Part shown: piece after piece, positions 62,026 to 64,000 of the stretch
Layout of the letters: every line of letters starts with the position of its first letter
Position numbering within the stretch: position 1 is the first letter of the stretch
Program-made: the position numbers and the translations under genes
From: Erwinia sp. SLM-02
GTDB taxonomy: Bacteria; Pseudomonadota; Gammaproteobacteria; Enterobacterales; Enterobacteriaceae
Length of the DNA stretch: 64,000 nucleotides
Direction of reading: 5' to 3'
Assembly (NCBI RefSeq): GCF_037450285.1
Contig: NZ_JAQISN010000001.1
Coordinates: 372,001 to 436,000, forward strand
The notes under the pieces: generated by a model
What the model saw: the letters and a program-made list of their open reading frames with translations, nothing else
Told to the model about the DNA's origin: nothing
The model's database searches: none

Positions 62026-63246
62026 TTACGCTTCTAAAAGTCGCTGAAGCAGGATGCCATTCAGCATGGCCCGTTTTGCCAGCGCAAAAGCCCCAATTGC
62101 CGAGCGATGATCGATCTCTGAACGCACGACCGGCAGGTTTTTGCGGAACGCCTTCAGCGCCTGAGTATTAATGCAGCTTTCAATAGCGGGCAGCAGAACT
62201 TTATCGGCCTCGGTTATCTCACCGGCGATAACCACCTTCTGCGGATTAAACAGGTTAATCGCAATCGCAATCGCCTTACCCAGGTGGCGGCCCACATGCT
62301 CAATCACTTCGGCGGCCAGTGCATCACCCCGATTGGCGGCACTGCAGATATGCTGGATCTGGCAATTATCCAGGCTCAGGCTGCTGGGATAACCTTGCGT
62401 GAGCAGGTGACGTACGCGATTTTCAATCGCGCTGTTAGCGGCGATAGTTTCCAGGCAGCCGAAATTACCGCAGTGGCAGCGTTCTCCGAGTGGATCAACC
62501 TGAATGTGTCCCAACTCGCCGACGTTGCCGTTGCTGCCGAGGAAAATATGGCCGTTGGCAATAATCCCCGCCCCCGTTCCGCGATGAACGCGCACCAGAA
62601 TGGAGTCTGCGCAGTCGCGAGAGGCACCAAAATAGTGCTCTGCCAGCGCCAGACTGCGAATGTCATGGCCCACAAAGCTGGTGACGTTGAAGCGTTTTTC
62701 AAGGTTAGCAACCAGCGGCCAGTGGCTGACGCTGATATGCGGCATATAGCGGATAACGCCGTTTGTCGGGTCGACCAGGCCGGGAAGGATGACCGAGATA
62801 GCGATGAGTTCGCGCAGCTTGCGCTGATGCTGCTCATGGAAGCTGGCAATCGCATTAAACAGCGCGTGCTCCAGCGTTTCCTGGCTGCGCTCTGGCAGAG
62901 GATAGTGCTCCTCCGCCAGGGATTTTCCACTGAGATCAAACAGGGTCAGCGTGGCATCATTGCGCCCGAGGCGAACGCCAATCGTATTGAATCCGCGGGT
63001 TTCGCTCACAATGGATATTGCCCGGCGACCGCCGGTGGAAGCCTGCTGCTCAACTTCTTTAATCAGCCCACGCTCAATTAACTGTCGGGTGATTTTGGTT
63101 ACGCTGGCGGGTGCAAGCTGGCTGTGTTCAGCAATCTGAATGCGCGAGATGGGTCCCTGCTGATCGATAAGCCGGTAAACGGCCGCGCTGTTCAGTTGTT
63201 TAACAAGATCAACATTCCCAATTTGGGCCTGGCCGCCAGTGGTCAT
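62026..63246 (-). CDS. nagC: NagC, repressor/activator of N-acetylglucosamine genes
   Basis: ROK-family regulator released from DNA by GlcNAc-6-phosphate; it controls nag genes, chitin genes and others. The 406-aa protein equals the E. coli length. The N-terminal helix-turn-helix lies in YRLIDQQGPISRIQIAEHSQLAPASVTKITRQL; the ROK sensor has VRVHRGTGAGIIANG-type signature and the zinc motif CHCGNFGCLE near 258. Lies 7 bp after nagA and runs into nagD. Confidence 0.96.
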   Translation of the reverse strand: MTTGGQAQIGNVDLVKQLNSAAVYRLIDQQGPISRIQIAEHSQLAPASVTKITRQLIERGLIKEVEQQASTGGRRAISIVSETRGFNTIGVRLGRNDATLTLFDLSGKSLAEEHYPLPERSQETLEHALFNAIASFHEQHQRKLRELIAISVILPGLVDPTNGVIRYMPHISVSHWPLVANLEKRFNVTSFVGHDIRSLALAEHYFGASRDCADSILVRVHRGTGAGIIANGHIFLGSNGNVGELGHIQVDPLGERCHCGNFGCLETIAANSAIENRVRHLLTQGYPSSLSLDNCQIQHICSAANRGDALAAEVIEHVGRHLGKAIAIAINLFNPQKVVIAGEITEADKVLLPAIESCINTQALKAFRKNLPVVRSEIDHRSAIGAFALAKRAMLNGILLQRLLEA

Positions 63247-63253
63247 TAAATAT

Positions 63254-64000
63254 CTACTCGCTAAAGACCTCGTTACCGTTAACGATGGTCCGGGTGATTT
63301 TATAATCGCGGGTGAATACCGTCAGGTTAGCCACTTTTCCGGCTTCAATTGAACCTAACTGGTTATCAACCCCCATTGCACGGGCCGGATAAAGCGTCGC
63401 CATACGCAGTGCCTCATCCAGGGCGATGCCAACATGTTCGACGCTGTTCTCAACAGCTTCAATCATTGTCAATGCAGAACCACTCAGTGTTCCGTTTTCA
63501 TCCACGCACAGCCCGTTACGATAGTATATTGTTTTACCAGCAAAAATGAACTGGTCAATATCAGCCCCAGCCGGCGCGGTGGCATCGGTGACCAGCACCA
63601 GCTTGTCGCCTTTGATGCGTTTTGCGTTCCGAATATTGGCAAAATGAACGTGTAAACCGTCGGCAATGACGCCGCACCAGACGTCCGGAGAATCAAACAG
63701 CGCGCCAATTAAACCGGGTTCACGACCGGAGGTAGTTGGCATGGCGTTATAAAGGTGGGTGGCGAAGCTGACGCCCGCGGAGATGCCGCTGCGGGCTTCA
63801 TCATAGGTGGCATGAGAGTGACCAGCGGAAACGACGATCCCGGCCGCGCGCAGCTGGCGGATGACTTCCGCTCCCACTTTCTCAGGGGCCAGCGTAATTT
63901 TGGTAATGACGTCCGCATTTTCGCAGAGGAAGTCGACCAGCGCTTTATCCGGGGCACGGATCAGGGCCGGATTATGCGTGCCCTTTTTCAGCGGATTCAG
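63254..64000 (-). CDS. nagA: NagA, N-acetylglucosamine-6-phosphate deacetylase (C-terminal part)
   Basis: The reading frame is open to the window edge (first visible codons LNPLKKGTHNPALIRAPDKAL), so the N-terminal third is outside. The enzyme removes acetate from GlcNAc-6-phosphate. Visible landmarks: VVSAGHSHATYDEA with a metal His, FATHLYNAMP with the second His, GVIADGLHVH, LVTDATAPAG with the catalytic Asp, and the C-terminal YPARAMGVDNQLGSIEAGKVANLTVF. An internal ATG would give a false 207-aa start. Overlap order nagA-nagC-nagD is conserved. Confidence 0.95.
   Translation of the reverse strand: MNPLKKGTHNPALIRAPDKALVDFLCENADVITKITLAPEKVGAEVIRQLRAAGIVVSAGHSHATYDEARSGISAGVSFATHLYNAMPTTSGREPGLIGALFDSPDVWCGVIADGLHVHFANIRNAKRIKGDKLVLVTDATAPAGADIDQFIFAGKTIYYRNGLCVDENGTLSGSALTMIEAVENSVEHVGIALDEALRMATLYPARAMGVDNQLGSIEAGKVANLTVFTRDYKITRTIVNGNEVFSE

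Overview
The window comes from the chromosome of an enterobacterium of the Erwinia/Pantoea type (Erwiniaceae). Two long stretches are collinear with E. coli: the arn lipid A operon, and the block pagP-cspE-tatE-lipA-lipB-dacA-rlpA-mrdBA-rlmH-rsfS-nadD-holA-lptE-leuS-ybeL-gltLKJI-lnt-ybeXYZ-miaB-ubiF-(7 tRNAs)-asnB-nagDCA. Between them lie accessory genes. Genus is inferred from protein similarity and gene order recalled from memory; no search was run.

Layout. 1-5.4 kb: end of arnC, then arnA-D-T-E-F, which makes 4-amino-4-deoxy-L-arabinose and transfers it to lipid A. 5.4-6.8 kb: fetAB, an iron/metal ABC exporter. 7-10 kb, minus strand except one gene: an OprB-type sugar porin, a miniature copy of it that keeps only signal peptide and C-terminal strands, a small membrane protein (plus strand) and a DUF883-type stress protein. 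10-12.4 kb: a cyanide-insensitive (CioAB-type) bd oxidase, followed by 756 bp without a convincing gene. 13.2-15 kb: a LysE-type exporter and an HcxB-type dehydrogenase. 15.2 kb: a previously unlisted 33-codon reading frame with a strong ribosome binding site. 15.6-21.7 kb: the four-carbon acid sugar locus ygbI / ltnD-otnK-otnC-otnI-ygbN with a class II CRP promoter, then the 27-residue protein YohP.

The part most likely to be undescribed is 22.1-29.0 kb. A three-gene plus-strand operon (class III aminotransferase, FemAB/BioF2-like acyltransferase, arginase-fold protein) converges on a five-gene minus-strand operon (HAD phosphatase, alpha/beta hydrolase, two SMR/EamA small transporters, DegT-type aminotransferase). 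Every junction but one overlaps by 1-97 bp, and the last two genes overlap tail to tail. The gene content points to an amine-bearing small molecule or lipid precursor and its transfer across the membrane; the product is unknown.

29.3-33 kb: a zinc-ribbon protein, pagP behind a PhoP-like promoter, cspE, a 31-residue membrane peptide, a GNAT gene where E. coli has crcB, an intact ybeM, and tatE. 33-58 kb is conserved core: lipoate synthesis, the rod-shape/murein operon, ribosome-linked genes, leuS, glutamate/aspartate uptake with an SroC-like RNA and two NtrC-like sites, apolipoprotein acyltransferase, ybeXYZ, miaB and ubiF. 58.4-59.1 kb holds seven tRNA genes in the E. coli order metT-leuW-glnUW-metU-glnVX. 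The window closes with asnB and the N-acetylglucosamine genes nagD, nagC and a nagA cut by the window edge.
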